A DNA stretch of 64,000 nt from Halogeometricum rufum (GCF_900112175.1 NZ_FOYT01000001.1:1612001-1676000); one strand, 5' to 3'. Counted from the first letter of the stretch, positions 25,503 through 34,072 are shown. Numbers and translations: made by a program. The notes: generated from the letters alone by a model not told the origin.

Positions 25503-27560
25503 TCAGATGGACTTCAGCGTCCCTTCGCTCGGTTCGTAGCACTTGCCGCTCATCAGCGCGTCCTGAATCGCGTCCTCGACGTCGCCGGCGTCCGCGCCGT
25601 AGCGGTCGACGATGGCGGAGACGACCGCCTCGCGGTCCGCGCCGTCGCCGTCGTCGAGGTCCGCCATCACCTCGACCACGGCGTCTTCGAGGTCCACGTC
25701 CGCGGCCGATTCGTCGGCGTCGCCGGATTCGTCCGCACCCGCCGGTTCGTCGCCGCCGGCCGAGTCGTCGGTGTCGCCGTCGGACGAAGCGGGGACCGAG
25801 TCGCCGGCCGCCGTCTGGGCCTCGTCGGGCGTCTCGACGTCGTCGGCGACGGCCCCGTCCGGGGAGTCGGCGGCCGCCGCGTCGGGTGACTGCGTGTCCG
25901 GGCGAGCGTCTTCCGGCGGCGCGGCCGGTTCCGCCGCCGAGTCCCCGCCGGTCGGCGCCTCGCCGTTCGTCCCGGCGTTCGCCTCGGCGGCCTGCGCCTC
26001 CAGGTCGTCGGCGTCCGGCACGTCGATGTCGGCCTCGCCCGGGTCGTCGACCTCGTTTCCGGTGGAGAACTCCGCGCCGAACTCCGCCTCTATCTCGGCG
26101 CGTTCCTCCTCGTCCATCTCGTACATCTCCCCGGTCGCGGCGGCGTCCGCGTCCGCGTCCGGTTCGTCGTCGCCCGCGTCGGTCGTCGCCGCGTCGCCCG
26201 CGTCGAAGTCGCCCAGACCGCCCGGGCCGTCGCCGTCGTCCGTCTCGGCCGCCGGTTCGTCGGACCTGCCCGCGTCGAAGTCGCCCAGACCGCCCGACTG
26301 TGCCGGCTCCGAGTCGTCACCGGCGTCGGCGTCGGTCGGCGATTCGGTCGGGTCCGGGTCCGCGGTCTCCGAGGGTTCGGGCGCCGCCGTCTCTGCCGTC
26401 TCAGGTTCCGACGCGTCCGCGTGTGCCGGTTCCTTCGTCTCCGTGGTCTCGGTCCCGGTCGGTGTCGGTTCGGACTGGTCCGATTCGGTCCCGGTGGTGG
26501 GTTCCGTCTCAGTGGGCGTCTCCGTGCCGTCTGCGGTCCCGGCCGGGGACGACGCCGCCTCGGCCGAACCGGGCGCTTCGTCGGTTCCGCCGGTCGCGGC
26601 GTCCGCGTCCGGCGTCGTCTCCGTATCCGACGTGGTCCCCGCGTCCGACGTGGTCTCCGTCCCCGTCGTCTCCGTCGTCGACTCCGCCGTCGTTTCCGCG
26701 CCCGTCGCTCCCGCGTCCGCCGTCTCCGCTCCGGTGTCCGCGTCGGCGTCGGCGTCGTCGCCCGCCGCGAGACCGCCTGCCTGGGCCGACTCGCGAGCCT
26801 CCGTAATCGCGACGTCGCCGCCCTCGGGCGGCGTCGACGCCGGAACGTCGGGGAGCGGTCCGAGTTCGTCCGGTCCGGCCTCGTCGGGGGCGACGCTCAG
26901 CGAGTCCACGGCGTCGCGTTCGCCGGCGACGAGTTCGAGCGCCTGAACCGCCATCGTCCGGACGGCTTCGAGGTAGTGTTCGGTCGTGCCGTAGTGGTCG
27001 ATGGCGAGGGGGACGCCCGTCGCTAACGACTCGTCCACCCCGCGCGCTTCGAGGACGGCGCGCAGGTCGTCGCCGCGGTGGTCCAGCGCCGACGCGGCCC
27101 GCATCGTCGCGACGCGTTCGAGCGTCGCGCGCGCGGCGGCGACGACCCACCGGTCGCGCGTCGCCGCGTCGACTTCGTTGATGCTCTCCGGGCGGACGGA
27201 GGTGAACACGCGGTCGGAGTCCTCGGGTTCGTACGTCCGCGCCTTCCCCGTCAGCGAGACGAACATCGGCGGCGTCGACCGGTCGAGGAAGTTCATCGCC
27301 TCGGGCTGGTACTGGCCGGCGTAGGTGACGAAGACGTCCGTGGGGTCGGCCACGCGCCCCCGCAGGACCTCCTCGTTCACCGACTCGACTTCGGTGAGTG
27401 CGCCGACGGCGAACAGGCGGTTCACCCGCGCGCCCGTCGGCGTGACGACGTAGTTCGGCGCGCGTTCCTCGTCGCCCTCCGAGTACGACAGCGTCGCGTC
27501 GTCGAACTCCGCGGCGAACAGGCGGTACGCGACCTCGCGGCGGTTCTCTATCGCGCTCAT
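25503..27560 (-). CDS. rpap1: RPA-associated protein RpaP (COG3390 family)
   Basis: A 685-residue protein. Residues 1-210 are the conserved OB-containing RpaP domain (REVAYRLFAAEFDDATLSY, then YVVTPTGARVNRLFAVGALT). Residues about 215-620 are an Asp/Glu/Thr/Ala/Ser low-complexity linker with two GLGDFDAG words. The last 60 form a winged-helix-like domain (DREAVVSAIVDRYGADAGDVEDAI). RpaP binds RPA and helps form the single-stranded-DNA-binding complex. The start at 27560 overlaps the rpa1 stop (ATGA). The linker seems much longer than the conserved parts require. Confidence 0.92.
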   Translation of the reverse strand: MSAIENRREVAYRLFAAEFDDATLSYSEGDEERAPNYVVTPTGARVNRLFAVGALTEVESVNEEVLRGRVADPTDVFVTYAGQYQPEAMNFLDRSTPPMFVSLTGKARTYEPEDSDRVFTSVRPESINEVDAATRDRWVVAAARATLERVATMRAASALDHRGDDLRAVLEARGVDESLATGVPLAIDHYGTTEHYLEAVRTMAVQALELVAGERDAVDSLSVAPDEAGPDELGPLPDVPASTPPEGGDVAITEARESAQAGGLAAGDDADADADTGAETADAGATGAETTAESTTETTGTETTSDAGTTSDTETTPDADAATGGTDEAPGSAEAASSPAGTADGTETPTETEPTTGTESDQSEPTPTGTETTETKEPAHADASEPETAETAAPEPSETADPDPTESPTDADAGDDSEPAQSGGLGDFDAGRSDEPAAETDDGDGPGGLGDFDAGDAATTDAGDDEPDADADAAATGEMYEMDEEERAEIEAEFGAEFSTGNEVDDPGEADIDVPDADDLEAQAAEANAGTNGEAPTGGDSAAEPAAPPEDARPDTQSPDAAAADSPDGAVADDVETPDEAQTAAGDSVPASSDGDTDDSAGGDEPAGADESGDADESAADVDLEDAVVEVMADLDDGDGADREAVVSAIVDRYGADAGDVEDAIQDALMSGKCYEPSEGTLKSI
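26196..26296 (-). repeat. two identical 29-bp direct repeats in the rpap1 linker
   Basis: The same 29 bases occur at 26196-26224 and 26268-26296, each encoding a GLGDFDAG word in the acidic linker. Identity at DNA level, third positions included, implies either recent duplication or homogenisation. The word may be a short binding motif presented twice. Confidence 0.8.
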
Positions 27561-28828
27561 GCCCGCACCTCCGAGAGCAGGGCCGTCGCGCGGTCGGCGG
27601 CGTCGTCGGTCGCCTCGGCGAACTCGGTCGCCTCGAGGTTCGCGCCGTAGTCGTCCACCGAGAGGTTGCCGCGGACGCGGAACTCCCGGCCGACGACCTG
27701 TCGGCGAATCTCGTCGGCGACGACTTCCTTGTCCATCGCCTCGCGGGCCGCTTCCATCGCCTCGGCCATCGTCCCGCCGTACAGTCGCTCCGTCAGGTCG
27801 CGGTCGAGGACGGCGGTCACGGTCCCGCTCCCGTCGTCGATAATGGCCTTCACGCGCATGTCGTCCTCGCCGTCGACGTCGCCGTGCGTCCGGCACTGGC
27901 TGTTCTGGAGGACGCGCCCGCAGTCCGGACAGCGCTCGATGAGGCCCGACCCGTCGCGGACTTCGAGCAGGTTGCCGACGACTTCCACGTCGAACATCCC
28001 GCCCGACCCGACGGCCTCGCCGACGCGCATCCGCGGCGCCTCGTCCTTCACGTCCACGTCGCGTCCGAGGGGAGTCACCGTCGTGAACTCAGAGAGGTTC
28101 ACCTGCGGGACGCCGCGGAACTCCCGGACGTACACGTCCTCGAAGCGGAACGTCTCGCCCTCGCGGAGTTCGGGTCGCGCCCCCCAGTCGGTGAAGGGGA
28201 GTCGCGCGGACTCGTCGGCGACGACGCCCGACCGGATGGTGGTGTCGCCGTCGCGCCCGGAGATGGTCCGCTCCTCGGATTCGAGTACCTGAACCTCCAC
28301 GTTGCGGCCGCGGTCACCCGCGCGCAGGTCGACGAGGTTCGTGTCGCCGCCCGTTTCGTACGGCGTCTCGACGGGCGTCGTCTCGACGGCGACGGTGGTG
28401 CTCTGCCCGAGGTTCAACTCGGGTTCGCCCTCCCACTCGCGCACGTTGGCGTTCCCGACGGTCACGGAGTCGCCCGCCTCGAAGCCGAAGTCCTCCCACG
28501 ACGTGTAGGATATCTTCCCCGTCGCGTCCGCGAGTTCGCCCTCTCGGATGGTCTGCTCTTCGCCCTGATAGCGAATCGAGCGCCGTCCGACGGTCAGCAC
28601 GCGCACGGTGACGGTGACGTTGCCGTTCTCGGTGGTCACGTCGGCCACGTCCTTCGCCGTCGGGGAGGCACTCCCGCCGGAGTCGCCGCCGTGTTTGCGG
28701 CGGATGCTCTGTTTGGCTTCGTCGATGGGGACGCTGTACGACAGCAGGTTCTTCAGGTCGGATTTGACCTCCGATTTGTCTACTCCGAGGGTGGAGGCGA
28801 GTTCCTCGGCGTGTTCGTCCACGTTCAT
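27557..28828 (-). CDS. rpa1: replication protein A, single-stranded DNA-binding protein
   Basis: A 423-residue protein with three predicted OB folds (about 60-150, 165-260 and 285-415). The third encloses a zinc finger (CPDCGRVLQNSQCRTHG, about residues 300-316). A helical N-terminus (residues 1-45) starts at MNVDEHAEELASTL. RPA protects and organises single-stranded DNA in replication and repair. First gene of the operon with rpap1 and rpe. The 28828 start lies 24-30 nt from a TTTTTAC box, as expected for leaderless transcription; an upstream in-frame ATG at 28882 would add residues lying in the promoter. Confidence 0.94.
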   Translation of the reverse strand: MNVDEHAEELASTLGVDKSEVKSDLKNLLSYSVPIDEAKQSIRRKHGGDSGGSASPTAKDVADVTTENGNVTVTVRVLTVGRRSIRYQGEEQTIREGELADATGKISYTSWEDFGFEAGDSVTVGNANVREWEGEPELNLGQSTTVAVETTPVETPYETGGDTNLVDLRAGDRGRNVEVQVLESEERTISGRDGDTTIRSGVVADESARLPFTDWGARPELREGETFRFEDVYVREFRGVPQVNLSEFTTVTPLGRDVDVKDEAPRMRVGEAVGSGGMFDVEVVGNLLEVRDGSGLIERCPDCGRVLQNSQCRTHGDVDGEDDMRVKAIIDDGSGTVTAVLDRDLTERLYGGTMAEAMEAAREAMDKEVVADEIRRQVVGREFRVRGNLSVDDYGANLEATEFAEATDDAADRATALLSEVRA

Positions 28829-28851
28829 CGTCCGACGTTGCGTCCCGTTCG

Positions 28852-28858
28852 GTAAAAA
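28852..28858 (-). promoter_or_regulatory. TATA box of the rpa1 operon
   Basis: TTTTTAC on the minus strand, centred about 27 nt before the rpa1 start, fits the haloarchaeal box A. The rpa1 start and the divergent SPYQ-repeat gene are only 89 bp apart, so both promoters share this spacer. Confidence 0.7.
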
Positions 28859-28917
28859 GGGTTCCCGGAGGCCCCCGAGCACGAACTGCTAAGTGCGGGG
28901 CAGTCGCACACGGTGGT

Positions 28918-29298
28918 ATGAGTGACGCGGACACCGCGGCCGACGAGGGACAGGTCACCTTCTCGCTGAGCATCGAAGACGGCGAGACGGTCATCACGAT
29001 GCGCGGCGACCGAGACACCGCCGTCGTCGTCGAGTCCGCGTCGGGCGAGCGAATCTACCTCCCGCCGGAGGACTTCGAACGCGGCGCGCGCCAGCGAAGC
29101 GACAGCCCGTACCAACCGGCCCAGCAGGACAGCCCGTATCAGTCCGCACAACAGGACAGCCCGTACCAGTCGGCCCGCGACGACTCGCCGTACCAGTCCG
29201 CGCGCCAGAGTCTCCCCCGAGAGGGACTGGTGCCGACGTCCGACGGCTACCGCATCCGCCACCCGGAACCGGCGACGGACGTGCGACTGCTCCGTTAG
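28918..29298 (+). CDS. SPYQ-repeat protein of unknown function, divergent from rpa1
   Basis: A 126-residue acidic protein. Residues 1-58 look like a small beta domain (VTFSLSIEDGETVITMRG, then AVVVESASGERIYLPPEDF). Residues 62-97 are four copies of a nine-residue repeat (DSPYQ-S-A-Q/R-x), rich in Pro, Tyr and Gln. The last 28 residues (GLVPTSDGYRIRHPEPATDVRLLR) look ordered again. I recognise no function, though the N-terminal pattern may belong to a haloarchaeal DUF. Its stop overlaps, tail to tail, the stop of the UspA gene (29295-29298). Confidence 0.75.
   Translation: MSDADTAADEGQVTFSLSIEDGETVITMRGDRDTAVVVESASGERIYLPPEDFERGARQRSDSPYQPAQQDSPYQSAQQDSPYQSARDDSPYQSARQSLPREGLVPTSDGYRIRHPEPATDVRLLR
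29101..29208 (+). repeat. four 27-bp tandem repeats encoding DSPYQ units
   Basis: Four consecutive 27-bp units encode DSPYQPAQQ, DSPYQSAQQ, DSPYQSARD and DSPYQSARQ. Synonymous differences between units show the repeat is maintained at protein level rather than freshly duplicated. Confidence 0.85.
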
Positions 29299-29708
29299 GA
29301 CGGACTGGCCTTCGCCCCGCCGGTGATGGTGACCGGTCGGTCGGCGTCCAGGACGACGGCCTGCGTGACGCTGCCGAACAGCAGCGACCCGAGCGGGGAC
29401 CGCTTTCGGCCCCCGAGGACGATGTAGTCGGCGTCCGTCTCGGCCGCCGCCGAGAGTATCTCCGTCGCCGGGTCGCCGACGCGCGACAGTTCCTCGATGC
29501 TGACGCCCGCACCTCTGAGTCGGCCGTGCGCCGCGCGCCCGCCGTCTATCTGCTTGGGCGAGGTTCCCCCCGCCTGCGTTCTGTCCTCGAACACGTACAG
29601 GAGCACCACCCGTACGTCTTCGGCCGCGTGCGGGAGCCTGATGACCGCGTCGGCCTGCGCCGTGCCGCGCGATTCGCTCTCGTCGACCGGCATCAGTACG
29701 GTGAACAT
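29295..29708 (-). CDS. universal stress protein, UspA family
   Basis: A 137-residue single-domain Usp. It starts MFTVLMPVDESESRG, with the nucleotide-binding Asp in strand 1, and ends with the ATP-binding motif GGRKRSPLGSLLFGSVTQAVV (G-x2-G-x9-G-S). ATP-binding Usps act as stress sensors or chaperone-like proteins in the cytoplasm. The start at 29708 lies 26-33 nt from a TATATC-like box on the minus strand (29734-29741). Confidence 0.93.
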   Translation of the reverse strand: MFTVLMPVDESESRGTAQADAVIRLPHAAEDVRVVLLYVFEDRTQAGGTSPKQIDGGRAAHGRLRGAGVSIEELSRVGDPATEILSAAAETDADYIVLGGRKRSPLGSLLFGSVTQAVVLDADRPVTITGGAKASPS

Positions 29709-29791
29709 ATGCTAAAAGATAGCACACAGCACGAGATATAGCATGGGGGAACCGGCGTCACCGCGAGAGACGAAAGCCGGTGTCGGCGGCG

Positions 29792-30841
29792 CTACTCGCC
29801 GGCGACTCGCTCGTAGAAGTCGATAGTCTCGTCCACCACGTCGTCCCAGGTCACCGGGTCGTACTCGGGCGGTCCCTCCAGTGAGAGACCGTAGTCGATG
29901 CCGTCGGCGAGCGACCCAGACTCGGGTTCGACTTCGATGACGCAGTCCTCGGGGAGCACCTCGTTGACGCCGCTCTCGGTGGCGACGACGCGCGTCCCCG
30001 CCGAGAGCGCCTCCGTGATGGTGATGCCGAACGGTTCGGACAGCGACGGCGAGACGAACAGGTCCGCCGAGGCGTAGTAGTCGCCCAGCGCCTCCTCGGG
30101 GATGTAGCCGGCCCACTCTATCTGGTCCTGCACGTCGAGCAGTTCGGCGAACTTCTTCAGTTGGTCCGTGAGGTGGCCCGACCCGCCGACGACCAGCGTC
30201 ACGTCGTCGCGGCGGAGTTTCTCCATGGCGTAGACGAGGTGCGAGATGCCCTTCTGGTCGGTGTGCCGGCCGACGAAGAACAGCATGTCGCCGTCGATGT
30301 CCAGTTCCTCCTTCAGGTCGCGCCCGGTCGTCTCACACTTCGAGAAGCCGTTGTAGATGACGTCGGGGTCGCCGCCGTACAGGTCCCTGACGCGCGAGGC
30401 CGTGAGTTCGCTCACCGCGAGGAGGTGGTCGCAGCGTTCGACGATGCGGCGTTCGGTCTCGACCTCTCGCTTGGGCGGGTCGACGTTGCGGTCCGAGGAG
30501 AGCGAGTGGAACGTCGTCACCCACTCCACGTCCGCGTTCGACTTCGCCCGCGACCCGGGTCCGTAGCCGAACCAGTCGTGCGTGTGGACCACGTCGGCGT
30601 CCTGTGCGTGTTCGGCGAACGCGGAGCTGAGACGGCCGATGCGGGTGATGATGTCGCCTTCCCCCGTCGGGACGCCGTGTATCCCGTCGCGGTCCTCCGG
30701 CGCGTACTCCGCCGGGAGGACGAGTTCGATGTCTACGCCGCGCGCTTGCAGTCCGTCGAACATCTCCCCGACGTGGGTGTCGAGACCCCCGCTCACGTTC
30801 GGCGGGAAGCCCCAGCCCAGCATCAGCACTTTGGGCGGCAT
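29792..30841 (-). CDS. glycosyltransferase, GT4 (GT-B fold)
   Basis: A 349-residue GT-B enzyme. The N-domain starts MPPKVLMLGWGFPPNVSGGLDTHV, the Gly-rich acceptor-side loop of GT4 proteins. The C-domain has the donor-binding FVGRHTDQKG and the E-x7-E motif (SEPFGITITEALSAG, about residues 265-279). It transfers a sugar from a nucleotide donor to a glycan, glycolipid or sugar; the acceptor is unknown. An AGTTATATG box at 30867-30875 (minus strand) is at promoter distance from the 30841 start. It stands alone, outside any obvious glycosylation cluster. Confidence 0.9.
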   Translation of the reverse strand: MPPKVLMLGWGFPPNVSGGLDTHVGEMFDGLQARGVDIELVLPAEYAPEDRDGIHGVPTGEGDIITRIGRLSSAFAEHAQDADVVHTHDWFGYGPGSRAKSNADVEWVTTFHSLSSDRNVDPPKREVETERRIVERCDHLLAVSELTASRVRDLYGGDPDVIYNGFSKCETTGRDLKEELDIDGDMLFFVGRHTDQKGISHLVYAMEKLRRDDVTLVVGGSGHLTDQLKKFAELLDVQDQIEWAGYIPEEALGDYYASADLFVSPSLSEPFGITITEALSAGTRVVATESGVNEVLPEDCVIEVEPESGSLADGIDYGLSLEGPPEYDPVTWDDVVDETIDFYERVAGE

Positions 30842-30930
30842 TGGTGAGACGAGATACCACGGAGAGACATATAACTCCTGTCCGTCCCGCCGACCGAAAT
30901 CCGCTTACCGCACGCGGCCGACGCTCCCGT

Positions 30931-31593
30931 ATGCACGTCGTCGTCAACGCCGCCGCGAGCGTCGATGGGAAACTCTCCACGCGACGGCGCGAGCAGGTGA
31001 AGATAAGCGGGGCGGACGACTTCGCCCGCGTGGACCGCGTCCGCGCCGACAGCGACGCCGTCCTCGTCGGCGTCGGCACCGTCCTCGCGGACGACCCGCA
31101 CCTGACGCTGGACGACGAGACGTACCGGGACGAACGCCGCGCGGACGGGCGCGACCCGAACCCCGCCCGCGTCGTCGCCGACTCCCGCGCGCGCACCCCG
31201 ACGGACGCCCGCATCGTCGACGACGCCGCGACGACGTACGTCCTCGTGAGCGAGTCCGCCCCGGAGGACCGAGTCGCCGCCCTCGAACGGGCCGGGGCGA
31301 CCGTCGTCGTCGCGGGCGAGACGCGCGTCTCGTTCCCCGAGGCGTTCGCGGAACTGGAACGCCGCGGCGTCGAGCGCACGATGGTCGAGGGCGGCGGCGA
31401 GGTCATCTTCTCGCTGTTCGAGGACGGTCTGGTGGACGAACTCAGCCTGTACGTCGGGTCGGTCGTCGTCGGCGGGCGCGACGCGCCGACGTTGGCGGAC
31501 GGCGAGGGGTTCGTGGCGGACTTCCCGACGCTGGACCTCCGCGGCGTCGAACGCGTCGACGACGGCGTCCTCCTCACGTACGACGTCGACTGA
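30931..31593 (+). CDS. arfC: 2,5-diamino-6-(ribosylamino)pyrimidinone 5'-phosphate reductase
   Basis: A 220-residue RibD-C/DHFR-fold reductase. It starts MHVVVNAAASVDGKLST and carries the NADPH-binding and substrate motifs DSDAVLVGVGTVLADDP and VEGGGEVIFSLFE. In archaea it reduces the ribosyl group of the pyrimidine intermediate in riboflavin and F420 synthesis. The start at 30931 is the first residue of the conserved N-terminus. Divergent from the glycosyltransferase with an 89-bp spacer. Confidence 0.9.
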   Translation: MHVVVNAAASVDGKLSTRRREQVKISGADDFARVDRVRADSDAVLVGVGTVLADDPHLTLDDETYRDERRADGRDPNPARVVADSRARTPTDARIVDDAATTYVLVSESAPEDRVAALERAGATVVVAGETRVSFPEAFAELERRGVERTMVEGGGEVIFSLFEDGLVDELSLYVGSVVVGGRDAPTLADGEGFVADFPTLDLRGVERVDDGVLLTYDVD

Positions 31594-31695
31594 CGGGCGA
31601 AACCGTCGTCCGTCGACGCGGCGGACCGGCCGGTCGTGCGACGGGTCGGCATCTCCTCTCAATAGTTAAGGGAGTCCGGTGACTACGGAGGGCGT

Positions 31696-32034
31696 ATGAG
31701 TACACCCGAGAGCCGAGGAACGCCCGTCCACGTCGAGAGTCAGGAGCACCTCGAAGAACTCGTCGCCGGAGCGGACGTGGTGCTCGTGGACTTCTACGCG
31801 GACTGGTGCGGCCCGTGCAAGATGCTCGAACCCACCGTCGAGGAGATCGCCGCCGAGACCGACGCCCTCGTCCTGAAGGTCGACATCGACGAACTGCAGG
31901 AACTCGCCCGCGAGGAGGGCATCCGCTCGGTGCCGACGCTACAGTTCTACGCCGACGGCGAACAGGCCAAACGCGTCATCGGCGTCCAGGACAAGTCCGA
32001 CCTCCTCGACATCGTCGACGAACTGTCGAACTGA
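31696..32034 (+). CDS. thioredoxin
   Basis: A 112-residue thioredoxin with the redox site WCGPCK (Cys38 and Cys41) and the cis-Pro region GIRSVPTLQFYADGE. A hydrophilic 20-residue N-terminal lead precedes the fold. It reduces protein disulfides in the cytoplasm. A TATA-like box (AATAGTTAAG, 31661-31670) is 26-35 nt before the ATG at 31696. The gene is followed by a convergent small zinc-type gene at 32085. Confidence 0.95.
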   Translation: MSTPESRGTPVHVESQEHLEELVAGADVVLVDFYADWCGPCKMLEPTVEEIAAETDALVLKVDIDELQELAREEGIRSVPTLQFYADGEQAKRVIGVQDKSDLLDIVDELSN

Positions 32035-32084
32035 CGCCGTCCGGCCTCCGTTCTCCGTCTTCGCGTCGCCGCGGTCGCCGACGC

Positions 32085-32249
32085 CTATATCGACCCGACC
32101 GCGACGACGTGGCCCGTCTCGGACTCGTGTCGGCGTCGGACTCGCTCGGCCGTCTCCGCGTCGGTCTGCACCGACTCGGTGAGACAGTCGCGACAGACGA
32201 CGTGGTAGTACGCCTTCGCTTCGGACGCATCGGTCGCTGTTCCTGACAT
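32085..32249 (-). CDS. 54-residue Cys/His protein, probable small zinc finger
   Basis: A 54-residue protein starting at ATG 32249. It contains C-x2-C (VVCRDCLTES) and, about 24 residues later, a His pair (RHESETGHVV), consistent with a C2H2-like zinc site. The YYHVVCRDC opening and HESETGH ending form a pattern I have seen in haloarchaeal small proteins. A longer in-frame start at 32285 would add twelve poorly supported residues. Function unknown. Confidence 0.75.
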   Translation of the reverse strand: MSGTATDASEAKAYYHVVCRDCLTESVQTDAETAERVRRRHESETGHVVAVGSI

Positions 32250-32351
32250 ACACGAAGATACGACTGTACGGGTATAGCTACGCACCGACTAGCGAACCCG
32301 TAAGCCGGCCGTACGGGGCCGGCCGAGCGGTTAACCGGCGGTTACGACCCC

Positions 32352-32678
32352 TCAGAAGGGAGCGTCTTCGCGACTCCGCGCGAACCGGTCCTCGTCGGGC
32401 GCGTCGTAGTCGAACGACCCGCCCGTGGTGGCGTGGACCTGCGACACCTCGTCGAACTCCGCGACCATCCGCGACTGTAGCGCCTGCACCGTCATCGGCG
32501 AGATGCCGCACCCCGAACAGGCCCCGCCGAGCGAAATCCACACCTCGCCGGACTCCTCGTCGATGGCGTCGATGCCCGCGCTCCCGCCGTGCATCTGAAT
32601 CTGCGGGAAGTTCCGGCGCATGAACAGCACGAGTCGGTCTTCGAGGCCCGACTCGCCGTCTCTCGTCTCGATACTCAT
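32352..32678 (-). CDS. NifU C-terminal-domain Fe-S carrier protein
   Basis: A 108-residue protein with the Nfu/NifU C-terminal signature: FPQIQMHGGSAGIDAID and GACSGCGISPMTVQ, where the CxxC pair binds a transferable Fe-S cluster. It would deliver clusters to apoproteins in the cytoplasm. The 32678 ATG begins the family-typical helix (MSIETRDGESGLEDRL). About 30 acidic residues follow the domain. A longer in-frame ATG at 32783 is not credible by composition. Confidence 0.9.
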   Translation of the reverse strand: MSIETRDGESGLEDRLVLFMRRNFPQIQMHGGSAGIDAIDEESGEVWISLGGACSGCGISPMTVQALQSRMVAEFDEVSQVHATTGGSFDYDAPDEDRFARSREDAPF

Positions 32679-32861
32679 GCGGAGCGTAGGCGCACGGACG
32701 AGATAGCGTTTCGCCTCGCGGCACCGCGCGGGTCCGCGTCGCCGCGCCGGCACGCCGACCCCCGTTTCGTCGCGCCGCGGCACGGGTCGCGAGACGCCGC
32801 ACGGCGGCAGTTCGACGCCCGACGCGGGACCGGCCGCACGCGGTGACGTTCGGGGAGGGCT

Positions 32862-32868
32862 TTTTAAT
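32862..32868 (+). promoter_or_regulatory. TATA box of the SBDS gene
   Basis: TTTTAAT within an otherwise GC-rich region, 22-28 nt before the ATG at 32890: a textbook haloarchaeal box A for a leaderless mRNA. Confidence 0.75.
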
Positions 32869-32889
32869 TCGGAGCGAGTATCCCCCGGT

Positions 32890-33615
32890 ATGATTTCACT
32901 CGACGAAGCGGTGACCGCCAGACTGGAATCTCACGGTGAACGCTTCGAGGTTCTCATCGACCCGGACGCGGCCCTCGCCATCAAGCGAGACGAGTTCGAG
33001 GGCGACTTAGAGGACGTCATCGCCGCCGAGGACGTGTTCGAGGACGCCTCTCGCGGCGACCGACCGGCCGAGGAGGACCTGGAGACGGTGTTCGGGACGA
33101 CGGACCCGATGGAGATAATCCCCGAAGTCATCAAGCGCGGCGAGATTCAGATCACCGCCGAGCAGCGCCGGGAGATGCAGGAGCAGAAGCGGAAACAACT
33201 CATCAACACCATCACCCGCAACGCGGTCAACCCGCAGATGGACAACGCGCCGCACCCGCCGGAGCGCATCGAACGCGCCTTAGAGGAGGCAGGGTTCAAG
33301 GTCGACCCGATGGAGAAGGTGGAGTCGCAGGTGGACGACGCGCTGGAGGCGCTCCGTCCGGTCATCCCCATCCGGTTCGACGAGGTGACCGTCGCCGTCC
33401 AGATTCCCGCGAACTACGCGGGGAAGACGCAGGCGCAGGTCAGAGAGTACGGCGACTTAGAGCGCGAGGAGTGGCAGAACGACGGGTCGTGGGTCGGCGT
33501 CGTCACCTTCCCGGCCGGGATGCAGAACGACTTCTACGACATGGTGAACGAGTACACCTCCGGCGAGGCGGAGACGCGCATCGTGAAGGACAAGGACGAA
33601 CTGAGTACGCGGTAA
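32890..33615 (+). CDS. ribosome assembly factor SBDS (Sdo1 homologue)
   Basis: A 241-residue protein with the three SBDS domains: an N-terminal FYSH domain ([19 protein letters not shown]), a helical middle domain containing [23 protein letters not shown], and a ferredoxin-like C-domain ([17 protein letters not shown]). It helps release the anti-association factor from the large ribosomal subunit. Length matches archaeal SBDS. In many archaea it lies near exosome or proteasome genes; here it does not. The promoter is a clear box A at 32862-32868. Confidence 0.95.
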   Translation: MISLDEAVTARLESHGERFEVLIDPDAALAIKRDEFEGDLEDVIAAEDVFEDASRGDRPAEEDLETVFGTTDPMEIIPEVIKRGEIQITAEQRREMQEQKRKQLINTITRNAVNPQMDNAPHPPERIERALEEAGFKVDPMEKVESQVDDALEALRPVIPIRFDEVTVAVQIPANYAGKTQAQVREYGDLEREEWQNDGSWVGVVTFPAGMQNDFYDMVNEYTSGEAETRIVKDKDELSTR

Positions 33616-33717
33616 GCCGAGACCGCAGGGGGTGACTCCCCGGAGAGAGTCGACGCGAGCGGACGACTGCGCGGAAAATATTCGTCGGCGAGACGCGAGA
33701 ACGGAGCGAGCGGCGAG

Positions 33718-34050
33718 TTATCCCTTCTTGAAGCCGACGAGGAACCCGCCGGTGAAGCCGGCGGAGATGGAGAGCGTCGAGAGTATCGAGGAGAGCCAAC
33801 TGGGCGGTGCCCCCGTGGCGGCGTCCTGACTCGTCTTCACGAGCCCGGACGTCAGTTTCTCCCAATCCACCGAGAGGATGCCGCGCGATTCGAGGAACTT
33901 GAACAGGGCCAGTTCCAGACCGACGATGACGGCGATTATCTTCGCGACTTTCTTCGCCGCGAAGCCGATGATGCCGCCGATGACCGCACCACTCCCGAAC
34001 TCCAGTCCGAGCGAGGTGGGGTCGATGGACAGTTGTAGCGGGTCGGGCAT
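33718..34050 (-). CDS. FUN14-family membrane protein
   Basis: A 110-residue protein with the FUN14 domain: glycine-rich membrane helices (GSGAVIGGIIGFAAKKVAKI, then a second at about 40-55, and ISAGFTGGFLVGFKKG at the C-terminus). FUN14 proteins are small membrane proteins; the eukaryotic member FUNDC1 is a mitophagy receptor, but the archaeal role is unknown. A TATA box (GGTTATATCC, minus strand, 34072-34081) precedes the 34050 start by about 25 nt. Confidence 0.88.
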   Translation of the reverse strand: MPDPLQLSIDPTSLGLEFGSGAVIGGIIGFAAKKVAKIIAVIVGLELALFKFLESRGILSVDWEKLTSGLVKTSQDAATGAPPSWLSSILSTLSISAGFTGGFLVGFKKG

Positions 34051-34072
34051 GCCCGGACGTGGCGCGGCATCG

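Noticed and set aside
24242-26806. An 854-codon plus-strand frame rich in Arg/Pro opposite the RpaP linker
   Set aside because: Antisense of a low-complexity Asp/Thr/Ser coding region, which leaves all frames open.
29101-29208. 27-bp repeats considered as a CRISPR array or iteron set
   Set aside because: No spacers, in-frame coding, and synonymous drift show a protein repeat.
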